A model generated the notes under the pieces. It was not told where the DNA came from. It saw only the letters and a program-made list of their open reading frames with translations, and did not search any database. From an uncultured Desulfobacter sp. (GTDB lineage: Bacteria; Desulfobacterota; Desulfobacteria; Desulfobacterales; Desulfobacteraceae), in the NCBI RefSeq assembly GCF_963666675.1, contig NZ_OY762929.1, forward strand, positions 186,001 through 250,000: a DNA stretch of 64,000 nucleotides, in the 5' to 3' direction. Both the position numbers and the translations under genes were made by a program. Positions within the stretch are counted from its first letter, which is position 1. Every line of letters begins with the position of its first letter. Below, one piece after another: positions 1 through 9,003 of the stretch.

Positions 1-513
1 CATGGGTGTCCGGATTTCGTGGCTCATGTTGGCAAGGAATTGACTTTTCGCATTGGACGATGCTTTGGCTGCATCCCGGGCGATCCGGAGTTCGTCGTTG
101 GTGGTTTCAAGTTCCCGGGTGCGTTTTGCCACTTGTTTTTCCAGCATGACCTCCCTGAGTTCAATCTGGCGGACCATCCAGTTCATGCTGCGCATCAGGA
201 AGATTAATTCATTTTCATCTTCTGGTTCAAGCGGTTCATTCGGGGTCTCAAAATATCTGTAGTTGCCGTGTTTTATATCCAGGCACAGGGAGGCGATTTG
301 CTCTACCTGCCTGAAACAAAGCCATTGAAGCCCAAAAGGAAAAGGACTGAATCTGGCATTGAAAAGTATCAGGCATGTACAGATGGTCAAAGCAATTTGA
401 AAGGAGGCATCGTAAAAAAAGGATGTATTCCTGGTAAAAAAAATAATCACCATCACCGGGAGCAACATGTGCAGTGAGGAGAGCAGCCGATACTTGGTTT
501 TTACTCTGAGCAT
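1..513 (-). CDS. Sensor histidine kinase, N-terminal part (truncated by window edge)
   Basis: Reading the minus strand from an ATG at 513 gives 171 uninterrupted codons to the window edge. The product starts with two hydrophobic segments (about residues 10-27 and 38-58), which are likely membrane spans. A HAMP-like and coiled-coil stretch (about 100-155) follows, then a HisKA phospho-acceptor box (FLANMSHEIRTPM, about 159-171) whose His is the expected autophosphorylation site. The catalytic ATPase domain and any receiver domain lie outside the window. The sensed signal is unknown because almost no periplasmic loop separates the two membrane spans, so sensing may be within the membrane or cytoplasmic. 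The H-box makes the family call firm; single versus hybrid kinase cannot be decided. Confidence 0.85.
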   Translation of the reverse strand, partial: MLRVKTKYRLLSSLHMLLPVMVIIFFTRNTSFFYDASFQIALTICTCLILFNARFSPFPFGLQWLCFRQVEQIASLCLDIKHGNYRYFETPNEPLEPEDENELIFLMRSMNWMVRQIELREVMLEKQVAKRTRELETTNDELRIARDAAKASSNAKSQFLANMSHEIRTPM

Positions 514-1035
514 GGAAAATCCATTAAAACAATAAACAGTTATGCATTATTAATTTAATATTCAGAGGTGCTTAACACGCGGTCCCCGGAAAATTAAAAA
601 AATTTGGTAATATCCCATAGGGGGATAAATCAATATATTTTAAGAATTAGTATGTTTGTTGGCTATAAATATCTTTATTAGGTATGATTAATATATATGG
701 TTTCTGCTAAAGTCAAGGGGAAAATAGGGGATTCCCTTACTGGTTTTTGTCAAAATGACCGCCTGAAAGCACATATTCTTGAAACGGCAAATCTCTTTCA
801 CTGAAAATCTATTGATAATAGATGCTTATCAACAGGCTGGAAATCCAGACACCTCGATATTGAGCCATGGGGCATGTGACGCGTCGCTTGATTTCAATAT
901 ATTGCATATTTATTTGTACTGTTTTAAGTTCAGCGACTGCCTGTTGTTCCAATTTAAGCCTATCGCAACTTAAATTATGTAAATTGTGTTTATTGCGTTG
1001 GCATCGAAATTAAGTTAGCCTATGATTTAATTCTG

Positions 1036-1049
1036 GTTAGTCGACTAAC
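1036..1049. promoter_or_regulatory. 14-bp perfect palindrome, possible operator
   Basis: GTTAGTCGACTAAC is a perfect 14-base palindrome lying 8 bases upstream of a TTGACA hexamer. Its position next to a promoter suggests a repressor or activator site for the chemoreceptor gene. The protein that binds is not known. Confidence 0.35.
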
Positions 1050-1056
1050 ATTCTTG

Positions 1057-1085
1057 TTGACATATAAAAAAAATTCTAATAAAAA
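1057..1085 (+). promoter_or_regulatory. Putative sigma-70-type promoter for the chemoreceptor
   Basis: TTGACA at 1057-1062 is followed 17 bases later by TAAAAA (1080-1085), in AT-rich DNA. The -35 matches consensus perfectly and the -10 is weak. The chemoreceptor start is 142 bases downstream. Confidence 0.35.
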
Positions 1086-1226
1086 TATGTGCCTTATATA
1101 TCCAGGCTGCAACAGTTTATTGTAAACTCCAGTATCGGTGTTTGTCTCGCCGTTGCATGTTTCTGTTCTGTTTTTTTTTAATTTTCTTTCAAATTTAATT
1201 GGTTTTAGCCAGTGGAGATGTTTATC

Positions 1227-2915
1227 ATGAAACGAATTCGATTCAAGAACCTCAGCCTTTTTAAGAAAATTTTCAGTATCACCTGTCTGTCCGGTTTGTT
1301 ACTTTTCGCGATTGTCACCTTTTTCATTATTCCTGTGATCCAAAAGGGAATGATCCAAGAGCGTGAAACTGCTTTGGAAAATGTCGTGGATACCGTTTTC
1401 AGCCTGATTAAGGATTATGAAAAACGGGTCGGTCAGGGAAAAATGACCCGGGAACAAGCAAAGTCCGAAGCTAAAAATCACATCCGGGCGATAAGATACG
1501 GAGAATATTCCCAGGAATATCTTTTCGTTCTCCATGAAAAAGATACCAGCATGGTGATCCATCCCATGCAGCCGGAGCTGAACGGAGAATCCATGACCCA
1601 AACTAAAGATGCCAAGGGGATATTTCCGTTTAGGGAAATGGTCACACTGGCCCGGGAAAACTCCGGCGGTTTCTTAACCTATTACTGGCCTAAACCCGGT
1701 TCAAATGAACCGGTCCCCAAACTTTCCCATGTAAAGGCGTTTAAATCCTGGGGATGGGTCATCGGATCTGGAATTTACATGGACGATGTCGCGGCTGCCG
1801 TCAACAAGGTAAAATGGAATATTTACATTGCCATTTTGTCCACTACGCTCATTTCTCTGGGGCTGGCACTGTATATAGCTAAAATTATAGTGAATCCAAT
1901 TAAACAAAGTGTGTTGTTTGCCGAACATGTGGCACAGGGAGATTTAACCCGTCAACTTTCCATCGAACAGGAAGACGAAGTCGGAAGCCTGGTCGATGCG
2001 TTGAACCGGATGGTCTCAAGCTTGGGCACAATGTTTTCCGATTTTTCAGAAAAAACAGATTCCATCTCTGCCTGTTCAACCGAATTGTCCGCCATTTCCG
2101 AACAGATGTCTTCCAGCTCCAAGCAGATAGCCGGTAATTGCTCGCATATTCTGGGTATAGCAGAAGAAACCGCCGATGGTATGACAACGACGGCAGCCGC
2201 CACAGAGCAGACAAGCATCAGTGTCCAGTCCATCGTATCCGCTTCTGAAGAGATGTCAGCAACCATTGCCGAAATTTCCGGGAGCATGGCCAAAGGAAGC
2301 CGCACAACAGATATGGCAGTGAATACAGCTAAAGATGTGTCCAACAAAATAGAAAATTTAAATAAGGCGGCAAACGAGATCAGTCAAATCACAGAGACCA
2401 TCTCGGATATCTCTGAGCAAACAAATCTTTTGGCCCTTAATGCCACAATTGAAGCCGCCCGGGCAGGTGACGCAGGCAAAGGGTTTACCGTGGTGGCTGC
2501 TGAAATCAAAGAGCTGGCCAGGCAAACCGCCCAGGCTACGGATGAGATTAGCGCAAAAATCACAGGAATTCAGTCCACAACCCGGGAATCCGTATCGTCC
2601 ATCACATCCATAACGGACATTATTAACGATATCAATCAAATTGTTTCCACCGTCGCCAGTGCCATGGAAGAGCAATCAGCCACGACAAAAGAAATCTCAT
2701 TCAATGTCAGCCAGGCAGCCCAGGGAATGAAAGAGGCCAACGAACATATCAACGATGCCGCCCAAAACGCAGAACATGTCAAAGAGGATATCTCCGAGAA
2801 CTCCCATGCTACAGAAGAAATGAGTAGATCAAGCGAACATGTAAAAGCCAGTGCATCTGAGCTTTCCCAAATGGCCGAGCGTCTCGAACAAATGGTTGGG
2901 CAGTTTAAATTTTAA
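1227..2915 (+). CDS. Methyl-accepting chemotaxis protein with one periplasmic cache domain
   Basis: This 562-residue membrane chemoreceptor would control CheA kinase activity in response to a periplasmic ligand. It has an N-terminal membrane span (about residues 15-35), an sCache_2-type sensor domain with the typical YGEYSQEYLF and WGWVIGSGIY stretches, a second span (about 200-220), a HAMP domain, and the cytoplasmic signalling hairpin whose tip reads EQTNLLALNATIEAARAG. The ATG at 1227 is preferred because GGAG (1214-1217) lies 9 bases upstream; a GTG at 1212 would add five residues and has no such site. No che genes are adjacent, so it probably feeds a chemotaxis system encoded elsewhere. 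A ligand cannot be inferred, although this cache type often senses small organic acids. Confidence 0.93.
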   Translation: MKRIRFKNLSLFKKIFSITCLSGLLLFAIVTFFIIPVIQKGMIQERETALENVVDTVFSLIKDYEKRVGQGKMTREQAKSEAKNHIRAIRYGEYSQEYLFVLHEKDTSMVIHPMQPELNGESMTQTKDAKGIFPFREMVTLARENSGGFLTYYWPKPGSNEPVPKLSHVKAFKSWGWVIGSGIYMDDVAAAVNKVKWNIYIAILSTTLISLGLALYIAKIIVNPIKQSVLFAEHVAQGDLTRQLSIEQEDEVGSLVDALNRMVSSLGTMFSDFSEKTDSISACSTELSAISEQMSSSSKQIAGNCSHILGIAEETADGMTTTAAATEQTSISVQSIVSASEEMSATIAEISGSMAKGSRTTDMAVNTAKDVSNKIENLNKAANEISQITETISDISEQTNLLALNATIEAARAGDAGKGFTVVAAEIKELARQTAQATDEISAKITGIQSTTRESVSSITSITDIINDINQIVSTVASAMEEQSATTKEISFNVSQAAQGMKEANEHINDAAQNAEHVKEDISENSHATEEMSRSSEHVKASASELSQMAERLEQMVGQFKF

Positions 2916-2948
2916 CACGGATTAGAAGACTGCCTGATAAAAATTGCA

Positions 2949-2976
2949 CCTGCCCTCTGCTTGCCGGGGCAGGTTT
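2949..2976 (+). terminator. Possible terminator after chemoreceptor
   Basis: CCTGCCC (2949-2955) pairs with GGGCAGG (2967-2973) and is followed by a short TTT. The T-tract is short, so this is a weak candidate. Confidence 0.4.
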
Positions 2977-3084
2977 CAAAAAGAATAGGCGAAATCGCCT
3001 CTAATGCACATTGCGTCACTTCAGCTCCCCCCTTTTTTTGTCTTCTGTTATGACGATAACATCGGTTCGGTTTTTTCATCTCTT

Positions 3085-3224
3085 CAATTGGAAAATTGGG
3101 GCTTGATCATAAGATCGGCCATCTTTTGTAGGGGCAATCCCCTGTGGTTGCCCCGTTAGGGCAGGCACAGAGACCTGCCCCTACAATGGCCGGCGTTGGA
3201 ACCAAGCCCGAAAATTGGAAGCCG
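3085..3224. repeat. 140-bp palindromic, MITE-like intergenic element
   Basis: The left arm (3085-3136) and right arm (about 3176-3224) are imperfect inverted copies. They share CCAATTTT, GGGCTTG, CGGCCAT and GTAGGGGCA blocks in the same order. The centre carries two further hairpins, GGGGCAA...TTGCCCC (3131-3154) and GGGCAGG...CCTGCCC (3159-3180). No coding capacity is seen. The architecture is that of a non-autonomous palindromic element. It lies upstream of the hydrogenase genes and could also influence their transcript. Confidence 0.6.
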
Positions 3225-3422
3225 GTTGTTTTAGCTGTGCTACAAAATTTCATAAATTTTTATAGTTTATATAAACATATTTATAAAATCATAATGATGG
3301 AAATAGTAAATTCCTTTTGTTATGATAGATCCGAATAATCAATTTGATCAGGTCTAATTCGCTCATCTATAATATCAATTAAACTTATGATATGAAATCA
3401 TAACAGCAATAACGGAGGTATT

Positions 3423-4364
3423 ATGGACACCAATTCCAGTAACAACTTTTATGAAAGATTAGAAGCAAAAGGGGTCTCACGAAGAGATTTTCTCAAGTAC
3501 TGCACCGCCCTGACGGCGACCATGGGCTTGTCCCACTCATTTGTGGGGGAAGTGGCCGCAAAAATTGAAAAAGCCGCTGGGATACGTCCCCCGGTGGTGT
3601 GGCTGCACTTTTCTGAATGTACCGGATGTTCAGAGGCATTTTTAAGGACGCCGGATGTGGGCGGCATCATCCTGGAAACCATTTCCGTAGAATACCATGA
3701 AACCCTTATGGTTGCCTCCGGTGAACAGGCCGAACAAAACCTGCACCATGCTGTTGAAAAATACAAAGGCAAATTTATCTGTATTGTGGAAGGTGCGGTC
3801 GGCACCAGTCATAAAGGATCATACGGCAGGGTTGCCGGAAAAACCTTTTTGGAAATTGCCAAGGAAGTTATCCCCAAAGCGGCCGCAACCATTTGTGTGG
3901 GAACCTGTTCCGCATACGGCGGCATTTCTGCTGCCGCACCCAACCCCGGTGGGTATAAAGGCGTAAAAGATGCCATCGGTATTGAGACCATCAATCTGCC
4001 GGGCTGTCCTTTCAATCCTTTGAATCTGCTCGGCACCATCCTCAAGTATCTGAACAACGAAAAGATGGAACTCGACGACTACGGCAGACCCTCCTTTGCG
4101 TATGGGGAAACCGTTCACGACAACTGTCCGCGTCTCGAACATTATGAAAACGATGAATTCGTCGAGGAATTCGGCTCCAAGGAAGCCAGGCTTGGATACT
4201 GTCTGTATAAAATGGGCTGTAGAGGCCCTGAAACCTATAATAATTGTCCCACCGCGAAATTTAACGACGGCACAAGTTTCCCTATTCAGGCCGGTCATCC
4301 CTGCATTGGCTGCAGTGAACCCGACTTCTGGGACGAAATGACGCCGTTTTATGAAGAAATGTAG
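3423..4364 (+). CDS. hydA: Periplasmic [NiFe] hydrogenase small subunit
   Basis: This is the electron-transferring subunit of a group 1 uptake hydrogenase. It carries three Fe-S clusters that take electrons from the Ni-Fe site of the large subunit. The 313-residue product begins with a twin-arginine signal (SRRDFLK at about 19-25) followed by a hydrophobic segment, so the heterodimer should be exported folded by Tat. The proximal cluster motif CTGC is at residues 66-69, with GTCSAYGG and LPGCPFNP further on. The C-terminal half has the additional Cys-rich motifs for the medial and distal clusters (GYCLYKMGCRGP, HPCIGC). GGAGG sits just upstream of the ATG. The large subunit and its protease follow, forming a small operon. 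The periplasmic electron acceptor (for example a tetrahaem cytochrome) is not encoded here. Confidence 0.95.
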   Translation: MDTNSSNNFYERLEAKGVSRRDFLKYCTALTATMGLSHSFVGEVAAKIEKAAGIRPPVVWLHFSECTGCSEAFLRTPDVGGIILETISVEYHETLMVASGEQAEQNLHHAVEKYKGKFICIVEGAVGTSHKGSYGRVAGKTFLEIAKEVIPKAAATICVGTCSAYGGISAAAPNPGGYKGVKDAIGIETINLPGCPFNPLNLLGTILKYLNNEKMELDDYGRPSFAYGETVHDNCPRLEHYENDEFVEEFGSKEARLGYCLYKMGCRGPETYNNCPTAKFNDGTSFPIQAGHPCIGCSEPDFWDEMTPFYEEM

Positions 4365-4482
4365 CCATATCGCATGATTCGTAGCCAAGTCTTATGGCTC
4401 GCGGTACATCATCTAAACAGCTTACGCAGTATCTTATCTATACCATTTAAATAAAACACATATGATGTGAAAGGATATTATT

Positions 4483-6120
4483 ATGGGTAAAAGAATCATT
4501 GTTGATCCCATTACCAGAATAGAGGGGCACCTTAGAATTGAGGTGGAAGTGGCAAACGGCAAGGTGACGGATGCCTGGTGTTCCGGGCAGATGTTCCGGG
4601 GCATCGAGGTGATGCTCCAGGGTCGCGATCCCCGGGATGCCCACCATTTTGTCCAGCGCTCCTGCGGTGTTTGCACCTATGTTCATGCGCTCTCTTCGGT
4701 TCGCGCGGTGGAAAAGGCCTGTAACATAGAGATTCCGGAAAATGCACGGATCGTTCGTAATTTGCTGCACGGCAGCCAGTTCCAGCATGATCACATTGTT
4801 CATTTTTATCATCTGCATGCCCTGGACTGGGTGGATATTGTCAGCGCCCTGTCCGCAGATCCGGCCAAGACAGCAAAATTGTCTGAAAACGTATCCGGCC
4901 GGCCCCAGAATTCGGCATACTTCAAAGAGGTGCAAACCCGGCTGAAAACTTTCGTGAACAGCGGGCAGCTCGGCCCCTTTAACAATGCATATTGGGGACA
5001 TTCAGCCTATAAACTGCCGCCCGAAGCCAACCTCATGGCTGCGGCCCATTATATTGAAGGGTTGAAACTACAGGCCAAGGCGGCACGCATGCATGCCATC
5101 TTCGGCGGTAAAAATCCCCATCCCCAGTTCCTGGTTGTGGGGGGTATTACCTCCGTAAAAGATCTGACACCCGAAAGAATTGACGAATTCACACAGATCT
5201 GGAAAGAGACCAAGGCATTTATTGACGAAGTATACCTGCCCGATCTGATGGCCATTGCATCTTTCTACAAAGATTGGGGTGCCATCGGCGGCAACAATGA
5301 CACCTTTCTTGCCTATGGCGAGTTCCCCCAGAAGAATATCGATGACGATCTGTTGTTTCCCGGTGGTGTTGTGGACGCAAACCTGGCCTACGCGGCCGTG
5401 GATACCGATAAGATTACCGAAGACGTCACCCGGTCCTGGTATGAAAAAGGTTCGGCCAAGCATCCCCTTTCCGGGGAAACCAAACCCATCGCCGGAGAGA
5501 TTAACTACGACACCGACGATAAATACACCTGGATCAAGGCCCCGAGATATGCCGGTAAAGCGGCGGAGGTTGGTCCCCTGGCCCGGGTCCTGGTTGCCTA
5601 TGCAAAGGGCCACGGCCAGGTGAAGAAAATGGTTGACCACACCCTTAAAACCCTTGGCGTGGGTAAAGAGGCGCTGTTCTCCACCCTTGGCAGGACTGCT
5701 GCCCGGGCCATTGAGACCGTCATCATTTCAGAGGCCATGGAAGGCTGGATCGAAACATTGAAATCCAATATCGCTGCGGGCAACAAAAAGACCTATCAGT
5801 CCTGGACCATGCCGGACAAAGGGAAGGGCGGCGGTCTGAACGACGTGCCCCGCGGCGCTTTAGGCCACTGGATCGATATTGAAGGCGGTAAAATTAAAAA
5901 TTATCAGTACGTGGTGCCCTCCACATGGAATTTTGGCCCCCGTGACAGCAAAAAACAACGGGGCCCTGTGGAAAAAGCCCTTGTGGGCACGCCTGTGGCG
6001 GATGCGTCCAAACCTTTGGAAGTGCTGCGCAGTGTTCACTCCTTTGATCCGTGTCTTGCATGCGCGGTTCATGTGATTGATCCCCACACCAACCAGACCT
6101 ATGAGGTAAAGGTCATTTAA
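4483..6120 (+). CDS. hydB: Periplasmic [NiFe] hydrogenase large subunit
   Basis: This 545-residue subunit holds the bimetallic Ni-Fe(CN)2CO centre and catalyses reversible H2 oxidation. The N-terminal nickel motif RSCGVCTYVH has Cys61 and Cys64. The C-terminal motif DPCLACAVH has Cys524 and Cys527. Both C-terminal ligands are cysteine, with an ordinary TGT codon at the first, so this is a [NiFe] and not a [NiFeSe] enzyme. A 15-residue extension after the final His is the expected substrate of the maturation protease encoded next. The subunit has no signal peptide and should be co-exported with the Tat-bearing small subunit. In a sulfate reducer this enzyme supports H2 oxidation or hydrogen cycling and could recapture H2 evolved by nitrogenase. 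Confidence 0.96.
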   Translation: MGKRIIVDPITRIEGHLRIEVEVANGKVTDAWCSGQMFRGIEVMLQGRDPRDAHHFVQRSCGVCTYVHALSSVRAVEKACNIEIPENARIVRNLLHGSQFQHDHIVHFYHLHALDWVDIVSALSADPAKTAKLSENVSGRPQNSAYFKEVQTRLKTFVNSGQLGPFNNAYWGHSAYKLPPEANLMAAAHYIEGLKLQAKAARMHAIFGGKNPHPQFLVVGGITSVKDLTPERIDEFTQIWKETKAFIDEVYLPDLMAIASFYKDWGAIGGNNDTFLAYGEFPQKNIDDDLLFPGGVVDANLAYAAVDTDKITEDVTRSWYEKGSAKHPLSGETKPIAGEINYDTDDKYTWIKAPRYAGKAAEVGPLARVLVAYAKGHGQVKKMVDHTLKTLGVGKEALFSTLGRTAARAIETVIISEAMEGWIETLKSNIAAGNKKTYQSWTMPDKGKGGGLNDVPRGALGHWIDIEGGKIKNYQYVVPSTWNFGPRDSKKQRGPVEKALVGTPVADASKPLEVLRSVHSFDPCLACAVHVIDPHTNQTYEVKVI

Positions 6121-6151
6121 TTTAACCTCCTCATCGTTCTTGAAAACTTAG

Positions 6152-6187
6152 GTTGCGGCGGTATTATTGCCGCAACTTTTAATTTTT
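6152..6187 (+). terminator. Rho-independent terminator inside the hydrogenase operon
   Basis: GTTGCGGC (6152-6159) pairs perfectly with GCCGCAAC (6169-6176) and is followed by TTTTAATTTTTTT. It lies between the large-subunit gene and the protease gene. It may partly terminate transcription so that less maturase than structural subunits is made. Confidence 0.8.
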
Positions 6188-6217
6188 TTATATACGGGAT
6201 GGACATATACATTATCT

Positions 6218-6706
6218 ATGGATGTGAATAATATAACAGTGCTGGGTGTGGGAAATATCCTTTACACCGATGACGGTGTCGGTATCCGGGTGGTTGAAAA
6301 GCTGGAAAAAGAGTACGAATTTTCCGGCGATGTGGACATTATAGACGGTGGCGTTCTAGGCGTGAACCTGCTGGGGGTGATCTCCAATGCAGGCCGCCTT
6401 ATTGTGGTGGACACCGTACTGAATCACGGCCGGCCGGGAGATCTGCACCGGCTGGACCATGATCAGATCCCCAACAGGATTCTGGCAAAAAATTCGTTGC
6501 ACCAGGTGGATCTTATTGAGGCATTGACCCTGTGCAATGCTTTGGACCATGTGCCTGAGACCACCATCATCGGCGTTGAACCCAAGGACATTGAGAATTT
6601 GAGCGAAGAGTTAAGTCCGGAAGTCGGGGCGCGGCTGGATGACCTTGTGCAAAACGTTCTTGAAGAAATCACCCGCCTTGGCGGTTCCTTTCAGCCCAGG
6701 GCATGA
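6218..6706 (+). CDS. hydD: Hydrogenase maturation protease
   Basis: This belongs to the HybD/HycI/HyaD endopeptidase family, which removes the C-terminal tail of the hydrogenase large subunit once nickel is inserted. The 162-residue product starts with VLGVGNILYTDDGVGI, where the conserved acidic residue used for nickel recognition is an Asp. It also has the conserved DGGVLG and HQVDLIEAL segments, the latter with the metal-binding His. An upstream TTG (6167) would lie inside the terminator hairpin, so the ATG at 6218 is chosen. Position after the large subunit fits a dedicated partner. Confidence 0.92.
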   Translation: MDVNNITVLGVGNILYTDDGVGIRVVEKLEKEYEFSGDVDIIDGGVLGVNLLGVISNAGRLIVVDTVLNHGRPGDLHRLDHDQIPNRILAKNSLHQVDLIEALTLCNALDHVPETTIIGVEPKDIENLSEELSPEVGARLDDLVQNVLEEITRLGGSFQPRA

Positions 6707-6722
6707 CCTTGGGCTGTCGTTT
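6692..6722 (+). terminator. Probable terminator overlapping the end of the protease gene
   Basis: CAGCCCA (6692-6698) and TGGGCTG (6710-6716) form a stem that includes the protease stop codon and is followed by TCGTTTCTC. The U-tract is imperfect. Confidence 0.5.
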
Positions 6723-6826
6723 CTCTAGGATTAATCTCCAATTTTATCTCTTGTACGGATCATTTGAAATTTGATACCCTTGCTGGGTAATTACATACCA
6801 TTGATCGGTAAAAGAGAAGGTTGAAA

Positions 6827-7374
6827 ATGTCCAGAAGAATTTCCCCGGCATGGTGGCCGGCTTTAGCGTTGGCGTCTCCGGTCCTTTTCCCGCTGCTGTT
6901 CGTTAAGAACCGCCGATATAGGCAAAACCTTGAAACGGCCCGGAATCTAAATGAATCGCGCATGGAAAACGCGGGATGTCTGGAACTGCCCGAGCTTGAG
7001 CAGTTTGAATTAACCGTTCTACTGGACCAAAATGCGGCACCGGGCTTTTTAGCTGCCCCGGGTGTGTCTTATGCAATCAAAACAGACAAGGGATCTATTC
7101 TCCTTATTGCCCGAGGGCTTCACTTTCCTGTTAGGACAGCCCCCTTCGCAAACCCGGTATTAGGGTTCAGATGATTTGGGGAGCAGGAAAACCGCCGTGG
7201 CGGAAAATCACAAAACAGGATCTTGAACAGACCATTGATAACCTGAACGCCATCAATCCAAGGTATACATTTCTTTCGTCCCACGATACCTGTCATTATG
7301 CGCTGCAACGATTTAAGGGGTCTCTTAACTGCCAAACCCATATTCTTGAATCCGGTGCGACATATTCGCTTTAA
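6827..7374 (+). pseudogene. Decayed metallo-beta-lactamase-fold hydrolase
   Basis: Two neighbouring reading frames look like the two ends of one MBL-fold hydrolase. The first (6827-7174; ATG at 6827 with AGAGAAGG upstream) has an N-terminal hydrophobic anchor, then FELTVLLDQNAAPGFLAAPG and GVSYAIKTDKGSILL, typical of the start of the fold. The second (7171-7374, another frame) ends with a segment containing FLSSHDTCHYALQRF and a final HILESGA stretch, resembling the SPHDTC...G region at the C terminus of the same family. The central HxHxDH metal-binding segment is missing, as is the join between frames. I infer an internal deletion plus frameshift that left a non-functional gene. Two small unrelated genes are the alternative, but less likely. 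Confidence 0.6.
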
Positions 7375-7540
7375 AACGTGACGGTAACCGGCCGGAATGC
7401 GAATCGCAATAGGCATAAAAATAACATCTGATGAAAAGAGAAACTTGTCCCATTCCTACTTTCTGTATAGAATGCATAATTAAGAATTCAAACATGAAAG
7501 GCGAAAAACGGTCTGGGACCGGTATAAGGATGACTGACTG

Positions 7541-8443
7541 ATGAGAATATGGCCCCTAGTGTTAAAGGCGCCTCAATACCTTGGCTTCTGGATGCTGGCG
7601 GATACTGCATATGTTTTTTTGCTCTCTTTTTTTTTAGATGCCGTTATTCCATTAAGCTTTTCTAAATTTATTTTTGTCCATTTTCTGGCCATTGGTGTCG
7701 GCGCCATGGTGATGTTCACCGGCCTGGGTGCAGGGATTCTCTGGATACCGGTTTTAACCTTTCTGGACATCAGGCCGTCGGAGGCTGTCGCCATTTCAAT
7801 ATTTACCCAGATTGCCGGTAAAGGCACCGGTTCGCTGACCTATTTTTTCAACGGTATGGTTGATATAAAAACAGCCGTTGCCTTTATCCCCATGGCCCTG
7901 ACAGGTGTGACCCTGGGGTTTTTATCCAGTTTTTACATCTCCAGGGGCTGTGAACAGCTTTTGCTGTATATTTTTGTGGCCATTGCGGCCTATCTTCTGA
8001 TCCGGACCATTCAATCCTTAAAAAGCCCGGATCCGGTTGTTGACGCAGTGCCTGTGATCCCTGGTTCCATCATCTATGCCAAAAGCTATCCAGTGGTTAT
8101 TGTCTCTTCATTTTTTACGGGGTTGCTGAGTATCGGTAATACGGACTGGCTGATTCCCCATATGACCCTGAAACTCAAAATGCCGACCTCCCGGGCCGTG
8201 GCCACCAGTCTGATGATCATGTTTGTCACCATCCTGTTTTACCTTTGCCTGACATGTATCAGCGTCTGGCAGGGGTATGTCTCCTGGCCCCACGGCACCC
8301 ATCTGTTATTTGCCACCTGCAGCGGGGTGATCGTGGGCGGTCAGATCGGCACCCGCCTGGTCAGTATCCCATGGTTTGAACGATACCAGAAACATACGTT
8401 TATTGTGCTGCTGGGTGTTTCCATCGTTCATTTGCTGTTTTAA
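7541..8443 (+). CDS. TauE/SafE (TSUP) family membrane transporter
   Basis: This 300-residue integral membrane protein has about eight hydrophobic segments and the family's two homologous halves. It contains the typical GVGAMVMFTGLGAGILWIPVLTFLDI start of repeat 1 and a second set beginning near VIVSSFFTGLLSIGNTDWLIP. TSUP proteins move sulfur-containing organic or inorganic anions (sulfite, sulfoacetate, taurine-related compounds) across the inner membrane. The specific substrate is unknown here, though a sulfur anion would suit a sulfate reducer. An AAGGA site lies 10 bases upstream of the ATG. The next gene starts 43 bases downstream and may be co-transcribed. Confidence 0.85.
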   Translation: MRIWPLVLKAPQYLGFWMLADTAYVFLLSFFLDAVIPLSFSKFIFVHFLAIGVGAMVMFTGLGAGILWIPVLTFLDIRPSEAVAISIFTQIAGKGTGSLTYFFNGMVDIKTAVAFIPMALTGVTLGFLSSFYISRGCEQLLLYIFVAIAAYLLIRTIQSLKSPDPVVDAVPVIPGSIIYAKSYPVVIVSSFFTGLLSIGNTDWLIPHMTLKLKMPTSRAVATSLMIMFVTILFYLCLTCISVWQGYVSWPHGTHLLFATCSGVIVGGQIGTRLVSIPWFERYQKHTFIVLLGVSIVHLLF

Positions 8444-8486
8444 AATAAGCTAAAGTTAACATTGGTTCAAAAGGAAATGTAGGTAT

Positions 8487-8975
8487 ATGCAAAAGCAAGA
8501 TAGGCCCGGGCATAGGGGGAAAGTAAAATGGATACAAATGTTGGTTATGGCAGGCGTTGCCCTGGTGCTGATAAAGGTGTTTGCCCCCGTCTCCCCGCCG
8601 CCGCCCGTTTTCCCCACAACACCGGAAGACTGTCTGGCATCTGTACATGCGGATGAGAAAAACCTTCAGATTTTGGAAGGTTCCCGGACCCCGGGCAATA
8701 TTCTTTATGATATCGCACCTCTCATCTGCAGAGGGCGAAAGGTGTTTGACAAACTGACCGCCCAAGGGGAAGACATTGCGGCCGGAACCGTGACCCTGAA
8801 GGTGGTGGTTGAATATAACGGAGAAATCATCTCCACCGACATTCAAGAGACCGGCATCGACTCCCGGCGTTTTTTAAATGCGTTAGTCGGGATTTTTAAC
8901 ATGAGTGACTTCACATCCTGGAACCGGGAAGACGAGAACACTGTGTTTACTTACACGGCCCGTTTTGGCCGCTGA
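8487..8975 (+). CDS. Membrane-anchored protein with AgmX/TonB-like C-terminal domain
   Basis: The 162-residue product has one N-terminal membrane anchor (about residues 16-33) and a proline-rich stretch (PVSPPPPVFP). A C-terminal domain follows in which GTVTLKVVVEYNGEIISTDI is followed by a conserved F...L...I...FTSW pattern, ending in TYTARFG. That pattern is the AgmX/PglI C-terminal domain, related to TonB C-terminal domains, which are periplasmic and contact outer-membrane partners. No ExbB/ExbD genes are adjacent. Function is therefore not assigned; it could be a stand-alone periplasmic link protein. AAGGAAATG lies upstream of the ATG. Confidence 0.6.
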   Translation: MQKQDRPGHRGKVKWIQMLVMAGVALVLIKVFAPVSPPPPVFPTTPEDCLASVHADEKNLQILEGSRTPGNILYDIAPLICRGRKVFDKLTAQGEDIAAGTVTLKVVVEYNGEIISTDIQETGIDSRRFLNALVGIFNMSDFTSWNREDENTVFTYTARFGR

Positions 8976-9003
8976 AACAACGTTTACACAAGTTGCATAA
9001 AAA

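Larger units (their letters stand above)
514..1226. other. AT-rich intergenic region between kinase and chemoreceptor
   Basis: About 700 bases separate the divergent kinase and chemoreceptor genes. Small open frames here (for example 779-973) have no ribosome binding site and no recognisable protein. The only clear structures are the palindrome and promoter-like element listed separately near 1036-1085. Confidence 0.6.

Noticed and set aside
3144..3338. 64-codon plus-strand frame before the hydrogenase genes
   Set aside because: It is encoded largely by the palindromic repeat element, so it is a chance frame.
6167..6217. Upstream TTG start for the hydrogenase protease
   Set aside because: It lies inside a terminator hairpin and has no ribosome binding site; the family start is at 6218.
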